This document shows positions 36,934-48,089 of a DNA stretch of 64,000 bases, piece after piece. The stretch is from Agrocybe praecox (taxonomy: Eukaryota; Basidiomycota; Agaricomycetes; Agaricales; Agrocybaceae): NCBI GenBank assembly GCA_964017145.1, contig OZ024850.1, positions 1,341,618-1,405,617 on the forward strand, written 5' to 3'. The stretch's first letter is position 1; every line of letters begins with the position of its first letter. The position numbers were made by a program, and so were the translations under genes. The notes beneath the pieces are model-generated. The model worked only from the letters and a program-made list of their open reading frames with translations. It was not told the DNA's origin and did not search any database.

Positions 36934-38976
36934 TTACCGGACCTTGTACATCTGTACGATGGTCTCGCTGGGCGGTGATTGGTCGTCTGATTTCACAGAG
37001 TAGTGGATCTCGACGTCCAGCTCTCGTGAGTTCGTCTCGCTCTTCTTGCACATGAACTTGCCAGTAACCACGGAATCTGGGCAGTAAAAGAATCAGTAAG
37101 TTCGCTCTTGTACGTAAGAGACGCGTTACCTTCAGTGACAGTTATAGGTTCCCTCAATAAGAATATCGTCTGCTTCCAGTGCGTAGGCGTGCTCATAGGA
37201 CCCGTGCTAAAGCTCGTAACTTTCTCCTTCTCCCTGCCTAGGCTTTGTCGTCTCTGCAATGCCGACTTGCCACCAACAGGCCACAACTCCGCGAGGTGCG
37301 CCTCACCTTCCTGGACGATCTTCACTTCGACGTTGGGAGCAACGGGACCACCGTGTGCAGTGAAGAACGTGTCAAAATATAAAATGAACGAGTTGATCTT
37401 CGTCCTGCGCTGAGCGATGGATACGAGACGGAACGATGAAGAAAAGTCCAGATCACGCTGGGTTACATCGCCAAGGATGAGGTCCTGATAAGATAAAGAT
37501 TAGATGCACGTATTGTGTTCAAAGATTAGATTGTGCGTGCCTTGACGGTATATGGCTGGCTGAGCATCGTCTCGGGTCCTACGACGTCGATAATGGCTTC
37601 ATCGTATAGACCCTCTCCCATAGTCGATAGATCGAATCCATACACATCTTCCCAAAACCCGATCCTCTCTTTATGAATTTCGCTCGCGTCGCAAAGACCC
37701 AGAACCATTCGTGTCTCACTGGGGGCCATGACACCATCTGGCTTCAAGAACCTATCCCTCGCGACCAAAACGGAATCCAACATTGACTCATAGAGCAGGG
37801 CATATCCCATCCACTCCGAGACGATGATATCGACTTTCTCAACGTCCTGGGGAAGTTCGATGTTTTCGACCTTGCCTTGCACCACGGTGATTACATCTTC
37901 AAACCCATTCGCTTTGATGATCTTGCGTGCCTTGAGGGCGATATCGCTCGCGTCAACTGCAATCACCCGTTTGGCTCCGGCGCGAGCGGCGAACAAGGAC
38001 AAGATCCCGGTTCCACAGCCTACGTCAAGAACGACAGCATCTCGGAAAAGGGACGGATTGGTGAGAATGAAATGGGCATATGTCGACGTCCTGACTTTAT
38101 CCTGAATCATGACCGCATGGATATCTTGTTCAACGTATCAGCCAAAAAGCCTCATATGAGAAAATGATTGGCAGACATACCGTTTGCACCATAGCTCTCA
38201 AAGTAATGGGTGTCATCATCGCGTTTGGGTTTCTCTTCCGTTGGAGCTTCTTCGAGGCTCAGGTTCTCGACCTGTTTTGTGATGTCAAGCTTTTCTGCGA
38301 CGAGAGCGCGATAGTCTCCGAGACTTTGACGTGCAAGCGCCAGTTTCTTCTCGAGGACCTTGATTTTATGAGCTGGATCCGCATTCGCACCATCGAGTTC
38401 ATCTTCATCGGAATCCGACCAGTCTTCGGAATATGATTCTAAGGAAAATGAGAACAAGGGAACACAGCCAGAGCAAAGTACACATACGGATGAGAGGATC
38501 GTTTTCCACGACTGGCACGAGGTATTCGTCGGAATTCAGCCACGGTTCCGTCGATTTGAATTGAGCTACTTGTGCGGGGGTGGATTTCTGTGCGCATGGT
38601 TACAACTCGAGTATGACACATTAATAGATGGCGTACATGTTTCCGGATGTAGTTGATTAAACGGACACGGCCATGAAAGTCCAATGCTAGAAAAGATCCC
38701 CATAAGCTACTTGGAAATAGAATACAGCAAACACGTACACAATTTCTTGCAAAATTCATCAAGAGAAAAATCATGGGTTTCCTTGTCGTATGCCAAAGCA
38801 CTTTCTACCGATGGCAGGCGTTTTTCGTCAAAAAGAGATTTTGTTTCTTGCTGTTGGTTTGAATCGGACGCCCAATCGTCCCAGGTTTGGTCATTATCGT
38901 CTTCGCTGTCTGAAGAGGCTGTAGAGGCCTCGTCTGTGTCTTCAAACTGAGTGGGAGGAGGGAGATGGACGCTCAT
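36934..38976 (-). CDS. PRMT3: Protein arginine N-methyltransferase 3 (PRMT3)
   Basis: Seven exons on the minus strand: 38976-38739, 38686-38637, 38587-38488, 38438-38181, 38124-37541, 37484-37130 and 37076-36934, giving 575 aa. The N-terminus is acidic and Ser-rich. The region matching the PRMT3 zinc finger (SLFDEKRLPSVESALAYDK) lacks the Cys ligands. It is followed by LSLDFHGRVRLINYIRK, as in PRMT3. The methyltransferase core has VLDVGCGTGILSLFAARAG (motif I), SEWMGYALLYESMLDSVL (double-E loop), VYGFDLSTM and STPTHWKQTIFLL (THW loop). PRMT3 asymmetrically dimethylates ribosomal protein uS5 in the cytosol. The fifth intron (37540-37485) uses a GC donor. The gene is convergent with epoxide hydrolase 1, with a gap of about 130 bases. 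Confidence 0.93.
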
Positions 38977-39865
38977 GGTAAAGAATCAAAATAGTAAGAC
39001 GACCCAATCAGGAATACTGATATGATCGGTTGTTTTGTCCTGTTATAAATCCCATCTGGCCTCCCCTTTTTTGTCAAAAATAAAAATGAAAACATCAGCC
39101 TGTCGGACGACAAGATGTCTTTTACTAAGAGGTCCGTAGGAGTTTCTCTTCTACTAAATAATTGCTGCTGTCTGCGTAAAAAAATATGGAAAAGTAGTAA
39201 GATAGTATTTCATGTTTCGGGGTTGATGGAAATTAAAATCATAAATGAGAGGGCGCCTAAGACTGGAAGTCGATAATGACAAAGATTGTTGTAAAAAGTA
39301 AAACCCGGGTGCTGATGATAGGCCTTGTACCAAGAGCTTCCGGGAGTAGTACGATAAGAGAGATTTTTCGTCGGTGTATGGGCTTTTCAGCGAACCTCGG
39401 GTGCAAAGTAAGATACTTCGTGCCTCCTCTCCAACCCACCAAGTTTCGTGTACGCTGGGCAGGAGTTTGTCCGAGATGCCAAAGCCACGATAATTTTTAT
39501 GATCTTCCAAAGCAACGCAACATCTGAACATAGGCTTGAAATTTTTGGCGACGGCGAAGTTTACACGAACAAGCCTTCGACGAGGAACCGAGGGAAATGC
39601 CATCCAAAATCATTCCTTTTTCCGGGACTCTTTAAGCAGTGAAAGAAGTCGTGTGACACTCGTAGGTATGTTCGAGGTACGTATGCCGTTATACAAACAG
39701 ATATTGCGACACAAGAAGTATGGTGTTTTTTTTTTGTTGATAAATGCTTCGTCCTAATATCAATACTCCACCTCACTATAAAAAATACACAGAACTCACG
39801 AAAAAATACGATTTCCACGGTAGTGATTTCTGAGTTTTCTACTGACCTATGTTCGCGTCGTCGAA
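38977..39865. other. Intergenic between PRMT3 and its partial duplicate
   Basis: A minus-strand frame of 149 codons (39154-39603) is present but shows no domain and no codon pattern I can defend. No other feature was seen. Confidence 0.35.
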
Positions 39866-40455
39866 GTCCATACTCATCTGCGACCAATCCTTGGATTATG
39901 ATTCTAAAAACAAAATACAATAAGAGAGAACAGGGCAACACAGCCAAATCAGTTACACGTACGGATGAGAGATTCGTGTTCACAACCAGCGCGAGGTACT
40001 CGTTAAAATTAGAACATAGTTCCGTCAATTTGAGATTTTACTACTTCCGTGGTAGAAATCTGTGTGCGTGGTTACGACTCGAGGGATAGTTAATTATGAC
40101 GCATTAATAGATTGCGTATGTGTCTTCCCGTAGTAAACTTGAAGGGACACGACCATAGAATCCTAAAGCCAAAAAATAGCCATTAGCTTCTTTAAATATA
40201 TCGTCAGTAATCTTGTCACGTACTTTTTTTGTTTCTCTTGCAAATCATCGAGTAAAGAATTGTGGGTTTCCTTGTACTCAGTCATATTATAAGGTGGTAT
40301 TTCGTCAATGGGTGATGAGATACAGGTTTCGTCTTCAGAAGCAAATGGACGTTCATGGTAAGTTGAAAAGGGACCAACACTGCGCAACAACATGTGCACC
40401 TAATCAAGCAATACTGACATAATCAATTGTTGTGTCTTATTATGTATGCCAAATA
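39866..40455 (-). pseudogene. Decayed tandem duplicate of the PRMT3 5' end
   Basis: This stretch aligns in the same orientation with about 38400-39060. The match covers the 5' UTR, start codon region, first introns and exons up to the acidic segment. Examples on the plus strand are GGATTATGATTCTAA (GGAATATGATTCTAA in PRMT3), ACACAGCCA, ACGGATGAGAG, TGTGCGTGGTTACGACTCGA (TGTGCGCATGGTTACAACTCGA), GACGCATTAATAGAT and TGGGTTTCCTTGTACTCAGTC (shortened: TGGGTTTCCTTGT). Many substitutions and small gaps destroy the reading frame, and the catalytic core is absent. It is a partial, non-functional copy. Confidence 0.7.
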
Positions 40456-41406
40456 TAAATGCCATCATACCTGGCCCTTCTTCTGAATTGGAACAGTCTT
40501 TTCTCAGCCTTTCAGTTGCCGCCATCTTCGTCTGAACGCTGGAGCATACGGTGTCAAGACCTATTCCAGGACGGTTACACCGACTTTGAGGCCACCACTC
40601 CCAGGTCATCTCGCGGCTGTATAGTATTGCCTTCTTGTGTTCGGCCATAGCGTCTACTTTGGACGACATTCTAATTGTCTGCGCATAGTGCCCACATGGG
40701 GCCTGTTTACAGGGCTCGGTGAGTCACTGCGGCTCAGCAAGTAGGCCAAACGGTACCTTCTCTGCTGGGTGTGCGACTTCGGCTGAGCAGCCGATATTAA
40801 ATATCGAGTCACCGCTGATGTAGCGCACTTGTCCTACGCGTTCGTCCAAGTTTTCGACGATCTTGGTCATAGGTGTGGATCATTTCTAAATTTAACCAAT
40901 CTTATCTCAATTGCACCGCCAACTATCATACGCGCTCGGGGTAGATACCCTAGGGTTTCTGCCCTGCTACAGTAATTGGGCCTTGTTTCGTGCAACTACA
41001 CACATTCATAGTCCTCGTGTCGACTGTGTGCCTCTCATCACTTGATACATCCCAATGCGTTCAATACGCCAGGTTGCGCAGCCTCATCCAAACCCTAAAC
41101 CGTCTTTCCTTCCTCGATTATGACTCGTACGTGAAATAACCATGTGTTCTCCACTTCCAAGCTGCGCTACCCCTCAACCAAATTATACGCCAGACGGCTT
41201 TCCCTCGTTGTTGGCGGACCTAAATGCCTCCCTAGATTAATAATACATCATCTTACAGCCTCGTCAAGTAAATTGGATCTCGAGGCGAGATTTCGAATAA
41301 TCTTATAAAAGCTGGAGGACTGATTGATAAGAAAATACAACTCGTTTCAAAGTTTTCTTACTTTTCTACCCACCGACTTTAAACAAGAAATCTCATTTCT
41401 AACATC
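40456..41406. other. Intergenic upstream of a small Ser-rich gene
   Basis: No ORF is supported. The last 120 bases contain the promoter element described at 41288-41310. A single CCCTAAAC at about 41091 is not a telomeric array. Confidence 0.4.
41288..41310 (+). promoter_or_regulatory. Shared promoter element, copy 1
   Basis: AGATTTCGAA, six bases, then TATAAAA, ending 96 nt upstream of the start at 41407. The same arrangement with only four mismatches in the spacer occurs upstream of the gene at 45446. TTCGAA suggests an inverted binding site next to the TATA box. Confidence 0.5.
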
Positions 41407-41948
41407 ATGGCTAGCCAACAACCTAACCTTCCTAACCAATCCACGCTCACCATTGATTCCACCACAACCGTATCGTCTACCACACCTCTAACAAGACAGC
41501 CTCATCCTCCACAAAAGGACTACGCCGCCGCGCTGGGCACGCTTCAATCTCGTTATGGCGTCGGAGGTGGTGCAGTTCCCAGCCCTAAAAAGGAGCCATC
41601 CAAGAAGCTCCCTTCTTCGCAGTCATCGTCTTTGAACCCTTCTCCGTTGTCTACGTTTTCGGGAGCTCAAACTCCCGGTGCGACCCCTGGCTCGTCCCAG
41701 ATGACACTGACCACCAACTCTTCCTCGTACTCTGGGACCTCGGGCGGCTCTTCTGCCTCTGCAAGTGGAGGCTCGACCTCTACCTCCGGACAGCAGAAGA
41801 AAGACAAGAAATCCACCTCTATTTTGAAGAATATGTTCAAAGGTCTGTTTTTTCTCCTTCGATTTATCTTGGGCACTATTGAACGCCGTTTGGTTGTTTA
41901 GGGAAAAAGAAGGAGAAAACGAGTGAGGGCGAGAGCTCCTCTCAGTGA
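41407..41948 (+). CDS. Small Ser/Thr-rich low-complexity protein A
   Basis: Two exons: 41407-41842 and 41902-41948, giving 160 aa. The protein has no signal peptide or membrane segment. It opens MASQQPNLPNQSTLTIDST and has one conserved-looking block (KDYAAALGTLQSRYG). Long Ser/Thr/Gly/Pro-rich stretches follow, then a Lys-rich end (KKDKKSTSILKNMFK, then GKKKEKTSEG). The intron is phase 1 and falls just after SILKNMFK. The gene at 45446 has a phase-1 intron just after SIIKALT and the same promoter element, so the two may be distant paralogues. The function is unknown; a disordered cytosolic or nuclear protein is likely. Confidence 0.7.
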
Positions 41949-43813
41949 AGATCAGATCTTCGGTCTCCAGATTGGTGGCCTGATTTCGTGTCGGTTGAAC
42001 TTCAGTGAAGTATTAGCCATCAGGGCATCCTACATTTCTCTATCAAATTTCTGACGTCTTCTGGTACCTTTCTCGAACTCTTCTGATCATACACTGCAAA
42101 TAAAGAAAATCCCATATCAGTGATCTGTAGCCTGTTTATGTTTTTTTTCTTCCTTGCTCCATTCCATAGTTGCTTGATGTCCGATGGTTACGTATATCTA
42201 TCTTGTTGTTTTGGATACTATCCATACATGCTTGTATCTATTTCAGCGCTTATTTATTATGTTTCAATGTCATGTTCCCGATTTCTATTTTTGATGCTGT
42301 TTTAGAAGAAACAACCATGCTAGAGTGGTATACTAAGTGACTAGAAGGATACTCAACCCACTCATATCAGAATTCTTCGACGTTCAGCGCAGGATAAGCC
42401 GCCGTGGGTTGACCCCTCAATATCATGCTGGTATAAACATAGTAATCTTTTTCGGTTGCTGTACAGCTTTAACATTTTATATCATACTACACACCTGACT
42501 CGCGCGCCGTGATCGTAAATAGACCATTTACCCGCCCGGCCTATCCAAAGATAGCAACCTTTTCTGGTCATCATTCATTGCAAATAATACATGAAAGGGA
42601 GAGGTATTCAATTCAATCCGAGGTAGAAAGAATCATTCACTTCTTCCCATACAGGTATAGTAATTCTTTTTCATCGTGCACAAATATTTTACAACCATGG
42701 AAGATGCTCCCTTCCTCGTCATAGTGTGTCTATAGATAGTAATCTTTTACATCATTTGTGCGTACCGCGTTTCATGGCTCAATAGGATATGGAAAGGTCG
42801 CGCGGCATTATCGCAATTACTCCTAATCATAGTAATCTTTTTCATCATTCATTTCTTCCTCGGAGACTTCGGCCACATTCCCCACTCAGAAGTCGTTTGT
42901 GCAAATGCTGCGCGCGGACTTGGAAGCACGGCGAAATTGTACGTCTTCACGCTCTTTGCCAAGCTACTAAACGGCAGATTTGTTTTTAGTGAGCACGAAA
43001 TACTGTGCATGCACGATATTGATTTCCTGCGGATGCATTATTTTCGCACCTTCGGCGCCCATAAATCGCTTCTTCTCAACGCCCGTTAGCTTAGTATCGC
43101 GAAAACGTTCACTCGGGTCTTATACTTATAATGATATTCCATTCTCTGTACTTGACCTATTTCAAGGTTTTGAGGATCGGTAGTTTCACACTTCCGTGGA
43201 AAGTCCCTTGTGCATCAATACACAGTCTTTCCGTGATCAGACCGCTGACTTCTGTGGTTGGCGTTGCTCGTTCTGTTGCCATATGACTCTTCAAACTTCG
43301 AGATATAGCAATTGAGATGTTTATCAGCCTATAATCTGGTCAAAAATAATGAAAATTGACAGCGCAGTTAGTCTACAGAAGAATGACACGCAAAGGATGT
43401 GCCTTGTGTGGCGTCAGTGCCTACAGATTGGATTCAATTAGATCCAAGATAAATTGCCCGCCGATCATGGCACGGATTCATTGACAATCGCGAAACTGCG
43501 GTCATGGTACGTAAGTTTATAATCAGTGGCCTAACGCTCCTGGGCCATGACTCACTGACTAGATGCACAATTGAGTCAAGTCATGGCGTGTCTACAGACA
43601 CCGAATAAGTCTACCATATCTATTGATCACCAGGGATGGGTGAACTGTAAATGAGCGCTCCAGTACTTAAGACGAAAGGAAATCGTAAAAGGCACCTGGG
43701 TCTGTATTAGATTTTAAAGTAAAATTTAAGCATTGCATCGAAATTACTTTCCCAAGATGTTGAATTTCTAATTTTGGCCATCAATTTTCTCCTATATACT
43801 TTTCAAAACCAGC
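41949..43813. other. Intergenic with short dispersed repeats
   Basis: No gene seen. Four copies of a short motif lie at 42439-42845 (separate entry). Short ORFs have no supporting motifs. Confidence 0.4.
42439..42845 (+). repeat. Four spaced copies of an 18-bp motif
   Basis: The motif ATAGTAATCTTTTTCATC or a close variant recurs at 42439, about 42657, 42736 and 42829. Flanking bases also partly agree (for example CATTCACTTCTTCC and CATTCATTTCTTCC). Spacing is irregular (220, 80 and 93 bases), so it is not a simple tandem array. Confidence 0.5.
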
Positions 43814-44125
43814 AAAGAGGAATATATAGCTTCGATACTGAACATGCTGTCAACATGCGTTCGTCACGTGCTCGAAGGCCCTTCATCAAGAAAATAAGCG
43901 CCGAACTTCTAGCAAGGAAATCTTCACTAATTCGATGGAGCTATCAATTCAAATCAATAATTTCCTGGTATATGGTAAAATTACTTCTCAACAAACTGTC
44001 TTCCTTTGATGCCTTTAACTTGTCCCAGACCTCCTTCCTTATTCCAAAGCACGAGGGAGCACCATTAACTATCAGCAGCTTAATTTGCTCAGATTTTGTA
44101 TCTCCACTCCGCATCCACGATGCTT
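43814..44125 (+). pseudogene. Inverted, decayed fragment of the Mid1-like gene
   Basis: This plus-strand stretch aligns with the minus strand of about 34715-34345. Shared strings include CTTCGATACTGAA, AATAAGCGCCGAAC and CTCAACAAACTGTCTTCCTT. Others are GTCCCAGACCTCCTTCC and AAAGCACGAGGGAGCACCAT. It covers the upstream region, start region and first about 55 codons. About 55-60 bases that encode the signal peptide are lost or scrambled, so the copy cannot encode a secreted protein. The identity ends near 44125. Confidence 0.75.
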
Positions 44126-45445
44126 TTAGTGACTTTCTCTTTGGCATTGTAAGAAAGTCAAAATCTTGTTTTAAAACTCCCCGACGCTGTGCCTTCTTTC
44201 TTTTATCCTGTGTCAACATATACGGTAGCTTCATTGAAAGGCTATCATGATGTTTTCGAAGAATTAAGTCAGCACACTACCTTGTGTTTTAGTCAAATAC
44301 ACATCTAGCACGCATGCTGCATTGCTGGCTATAAAAATTCTATCGGCCGATATGATTCTAAAGAATCTCAACATAGATTTTTATCTCTCATTCTAAGATG
44401 CAACATGTCGGCCCTTATTTTGTCCCGTGAACATACCGCTGCGGATTGGGCACGTGTAGTATAGTCTGTCAACATCTATAACTTTCTCATGAGCGCTCCG
44501 TGTAACGCACTGTGACTTTGTAAGCTTGGCTGCGCTCACGCTGTGCCGCTTGTGACTATGCCATAAGCGCAGTAGTTGATCTGCAGAAAGAGTCAATGTG
44601 CTTTGTGTGGCGTTTAGATTAGATTAGATGGCGTCCCTGAGGCACCTCCCAAGATGCGATCATACATGGTCGGTATCCCACGGTACGGTAATCGGCAATC
44701 ATGTTCTAATCTTAGACCGTCGGTCAAAGAACCTGAGCAGTCTTTCACAAGGCCTTGAGCATTTTTATTGCATTTTCAAAAGTTTGAAGCTTGTAAATTC
44801 CTCTTGTATGCGGTAATCAGCCTACTTAGAATTATAAAATAAGCCCTGCTGTCGACATGCGGAGAATCGAGGATTATATACTCATGGCTGAGGCATAAAA
44901 TTCCTCCACATGGATGATAATATGAACATTTGACCATCATGAGCGGCAGCCTCTAGAGGTATTGTCTTAGAAGGCCGACTGACGTCAATTTAAACGTAAC
45001 GCTCTGTGGTTCTCTCGGGAAACATCTCTGCTGAGAATTCTCAAGAAACACGCCTCGAATTATTGGAAAGCGCAGTATGCGCGCAGTCACATTAGGCGGG
45101 CGCGTCCATTCTCTTTATTTTGTCTCTGTCTGTCTGATTCTTCTTGCGCAGCAAGTCCCCTCAATTTTATGATATTCTACACCAAAATACGTTCTGAATA
45201 TAGAAATTTAGTATGTCTTCAGTCAAGTTGCCGCCGAACTTATCGGGAGAGGGGCAAAGGGTACGTTGTGTACATCAATATTGGGCAATGGGCAAATAAT
45301 ACAATCTAGATTTCGAAGTATTGTATAAAATGAGCCGATCTTCTGATCTTCTGTCAGACCCTCTCAGTCGCAAAAACGTTCAAAACATAGCGACTTATCT
45401 CAATCGTCCCGCCTTGCCTACCTGATATTATCATACTTTCAAAAA
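44126..45445. other. Intergenic, no gene seen
   Basis: About 1.3 kb without a supported ORF. The end holds promoter element copy 2 (45308-45330). Confidence 0.4.
45308..45330 (+). promoter_or_regulatory. Shared promoter element, copy 2
   Basis: AGATTTCGAA, six bases, then TATAAAA, ending 115 nt upstream of the start at 45446. It matches the element at 41288-41310 at 19 of 23 positions. Confidence 0.5.
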
Positions 45446-45804
45446 ATGTCAAAACAATACGACGCCGCATCTTTCATCTCCACATCTTCAACTATTTCTC
45501 CAGACACAAACTCGTCAACCCTGACGCTCACCAATGATCCTAAAAGTCCCTCAAAAAATCAGGGGCAACATGGAGGGATTACTCAGTCCATTATAAAGGC
45601 TTTGACGCGTGCGCATTGCTGTTCATTACTATGCTTTTGATATGTACGGTCTAACGATTTGACAAAATAGCACAAGCTCAAGGCTCGAGTAATAATACGT
45701 CTACCAGCAATGCAAACCTCTCCAGTGCATCGCAATTCGCCAAAACTGCTTCAAAAAATGGATGGGCAGGCTCATCAGCGACCAAACCCTCCCTCGGCAA
45801 TTAA
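45446..45804 (+). CDS. Small Ser/Thr-rich low-complexity protein B
   Basis: Two exons: 45446-45608 and 45671-45804, giving 98 aa. It begins MSKQYDAASFISTSST. The protein is rich in Ser, Thr, Asn and Gln, with a short block GGITQSIIKALT just before the phase-1 intron. It ends SQFAKTASKNGWAGSSATKP and five further residues. No signal peptide or membrane segment. The promoter element and intron position link it to protein A at 41.4 kb. The function is unknown. Confidence 0.65.
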
Positions 45805-45954
45805 GGCTGAAAATCCGTACAACAATTGAAGCTACCCATCTAACCATGTCGTTGTAACTGTAAAACTAGGAATAAAACATAATGCATACTTGTACTATCA
45901 ATACAGCGGTTTACGTCCCGAGTCACTCTATACAGTTGACACGAATGAGGCACT

Positions 45955-47608
45955 TTAATAAACGGCAGTGGGGTAATCGTTGTATCCAGCTCTCCAATCG
46001 ATGGATGACTTGTTGGTCTGCATGTGAGCAACATCGAGAACATTGTCCAGAGGCTTTCCTTGCAAGACGCGCTCAGCATAGTCTGGATGAGTTATATAAT
46101 CCAGGCCGATCAAGATGGCATCCGCTTTGCCGCTCGTGATAAGCTCCTCGCCTTCTTCGGGGGTTATGGAGCCGTTAAACATGACTTTGGTGTTTTTGAT
46201 GAAAGGGCGGTAAGTCTCAAACACGTCGTGCTGAGTCGCGCGCAAAACGCCTTATATCAAGAGTTAGAAAGAAATTAGGAGGTTTCGGAAAACAAAGAAG
46301 ATTACATACCATCGTAGGTAGCGTCAGTGTAAGCAATGTAGCGGACAAGGCAAATATACGCGATGCCGAGCTTGTCCAACTCGCTAATGAGGTAGGAGAA
46401 TGTATCGATAGTTTCTTGGAGAGGCATTCTATTGAAGACAGTCCGTTAGTAACCAGAAATGTAATGCTGGGCAAAAAATATTGACACACCCCATGTCGTT
46501 GTATCCTCCACAGGGAGACAATTTAACAGCAACGTTGGACCCGAAGACCTCAATGCAAGCTCTCGTGACCTCCAAGATCAACCTGCAGCGATTTTCGATA
46601 CTACCGCCCCACTCATCAGTGCGTTTGTTGGCAGTGTTGTCGAGGAATTGGTTCAGGATATATCCGTTGGAGGCATGAACTAGGAAGGTTTCCGCTCGAC
46701 ATCATTAACACCTATAATATGATATCATTAAACATACGTTCGACGCCATCGAATCCGGCCCTTTTGGCGTTAACTGCTCCTTGTTTAAACTGTTCGACGA
46801 GTTCCCAAGGGTTCGGGTGTGGGGTTGGCTGGTAACATCATAGGATATAATTAAAGAGTAAACTTAGCTGATAAAATCAAAAAGATACGTACAACGACGT
46901 AGCCGGGGTTTCCTGGAATAGCACGAAACTTGCCTCCTCGCGCAGGGATGTCGGAAGGCCCGTAGACTGGCTAATTATAAGGATCGCATCAAACGCAGTG
47001 GATACTTTTGAATCATGAATCAGTTGTATTATAGGTTAGTTAACTCACAGTTCCAGCGATTTTCTGTTGATCAGCTTCGGGGTGGGATACACGACCAGCT
47101 ATAAAGGAAGGCATTGAAGGTGTCAGGCGACCACTGTGGTATGTGTGAGAAAGCAAAAAACCATACTATGCCACAGCTATGTAACAGGGGTCAGTATTAT
47201 GTTGGGAAATTCATTGGGAAGCAGAGAGATTCCGAGGTAAAGTACAAACCTGTGAATATATCAGCGTCCCAGCTTCGTGGACCGCATCCGTGATGTTTTT
47301 CCAGGCAAGGACGTGCTGGGCATCCCAGATTCCTGGAGCATGCGGCCATTCGCTCCTGTAGGTTCGCAATGTGAAAGGTTATGAGTCAGAGATATGGTAC
47401 GCTGGTATCCTTACCCTTGACGAGTAACCAAAGTAGCCTCTGTGACGATTAGACCTGCCCCGGCGCGTTGAACATAATGCTCTTTAATGAGTTGGGTTGG
47501 GTACGTGTTCTCCGCTCGATTCCTCGTAAGGGCGGCCATAGTAATGCGATTCTTCAGTGTCTTGTCTCCAAGCTCAACTGAAGTGAATAATGCTTTCACT
47601 GTTGACAT
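45955..47608 (-). CDS. Old Yellow Enzyme-type NADH:flavin oxidoreductase
   Basis: Nine exons on the minus strand: 47608-47415, 47355-47250, 47176-47167, 47098-47049, 46970-46893, 46828-46738, 46679-46490, 46428-46310 and 46250-45955, giving 377 aa. The FMN-binding TIM barrel is evident from LKNRITMAALTRNRA, RAGAGLIVTEATLVT, FDGVELHASNGYILNQFLD (His and Asn that bind the substrate, about 177 and 180), TANKRTDEWGGSIENRCR and VMFNGSITPEEGEELITSG. These enzymes reduce activated C=C bonds of enones using NADPH or NADH. The third exon is 10 nt (CTGTGGCATA) and joins to give QLWHTGRVSHPEA, which matches the family LWH-x-GR-x-x-HP motif. Confidence 0.92.
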
Positions 47609-48089
47609 TGTCGAAACGATATGCTGGTTTAAGGAAGTTGAACAATTGGCAGGACAAGGAAGAACGGAGAGAAAGATTATTATCTTGATTTGTGATTTTT
47701 CCGGTATCTTTTATATGTCAGAGAGCAGTCCCTTAGTTCACATCCCCATACCCAAGCCTTACATTCGAATCTCCAATCGTCGCTCTGAGAAGTGCATGAT
47801 GGATCTTGTGAAAGATGCGACGACCTCGGAGGAGTGATCCAAAGATAGACCGTCAAGCTCAGTCGATGACCCCCTGAGCCCACTGCCTCAGTAATAGATT
47901 TCCAACATCTGGTACTTGGCATATAGGTAAGAAGTAGACAACCAGCAAATTTTGGAGAGTCTTTCATTGTTATTTGGCGCGTGTGCTGGATTTACTAATA
48001 TACAATTGACATTCATAGTTTAGATCACATCCTGGAATATATGTGTTTGCAGTGAGGAACACCCTGCGCACCTTACAAACGATTGCCTT
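47609..48089. other. Intergenic, OYE promoter and CCDC25 3' flank
   Basis: No supported feature apart from the expected flanks of the two minus-strand genes. Confidence 0.45.

Noticed and set aside
39154..39603. 149-codon minus-strand ORF upstream of PRMT3
   Set aside because: No domain, no neighbouring exons and no coding-like composition; it is probably chance in AT-rich DNA.
41085..41098. Telomere-like CCCTAAAC
   Set aside because: Single copy only, in the middle of gene-containing sequence.
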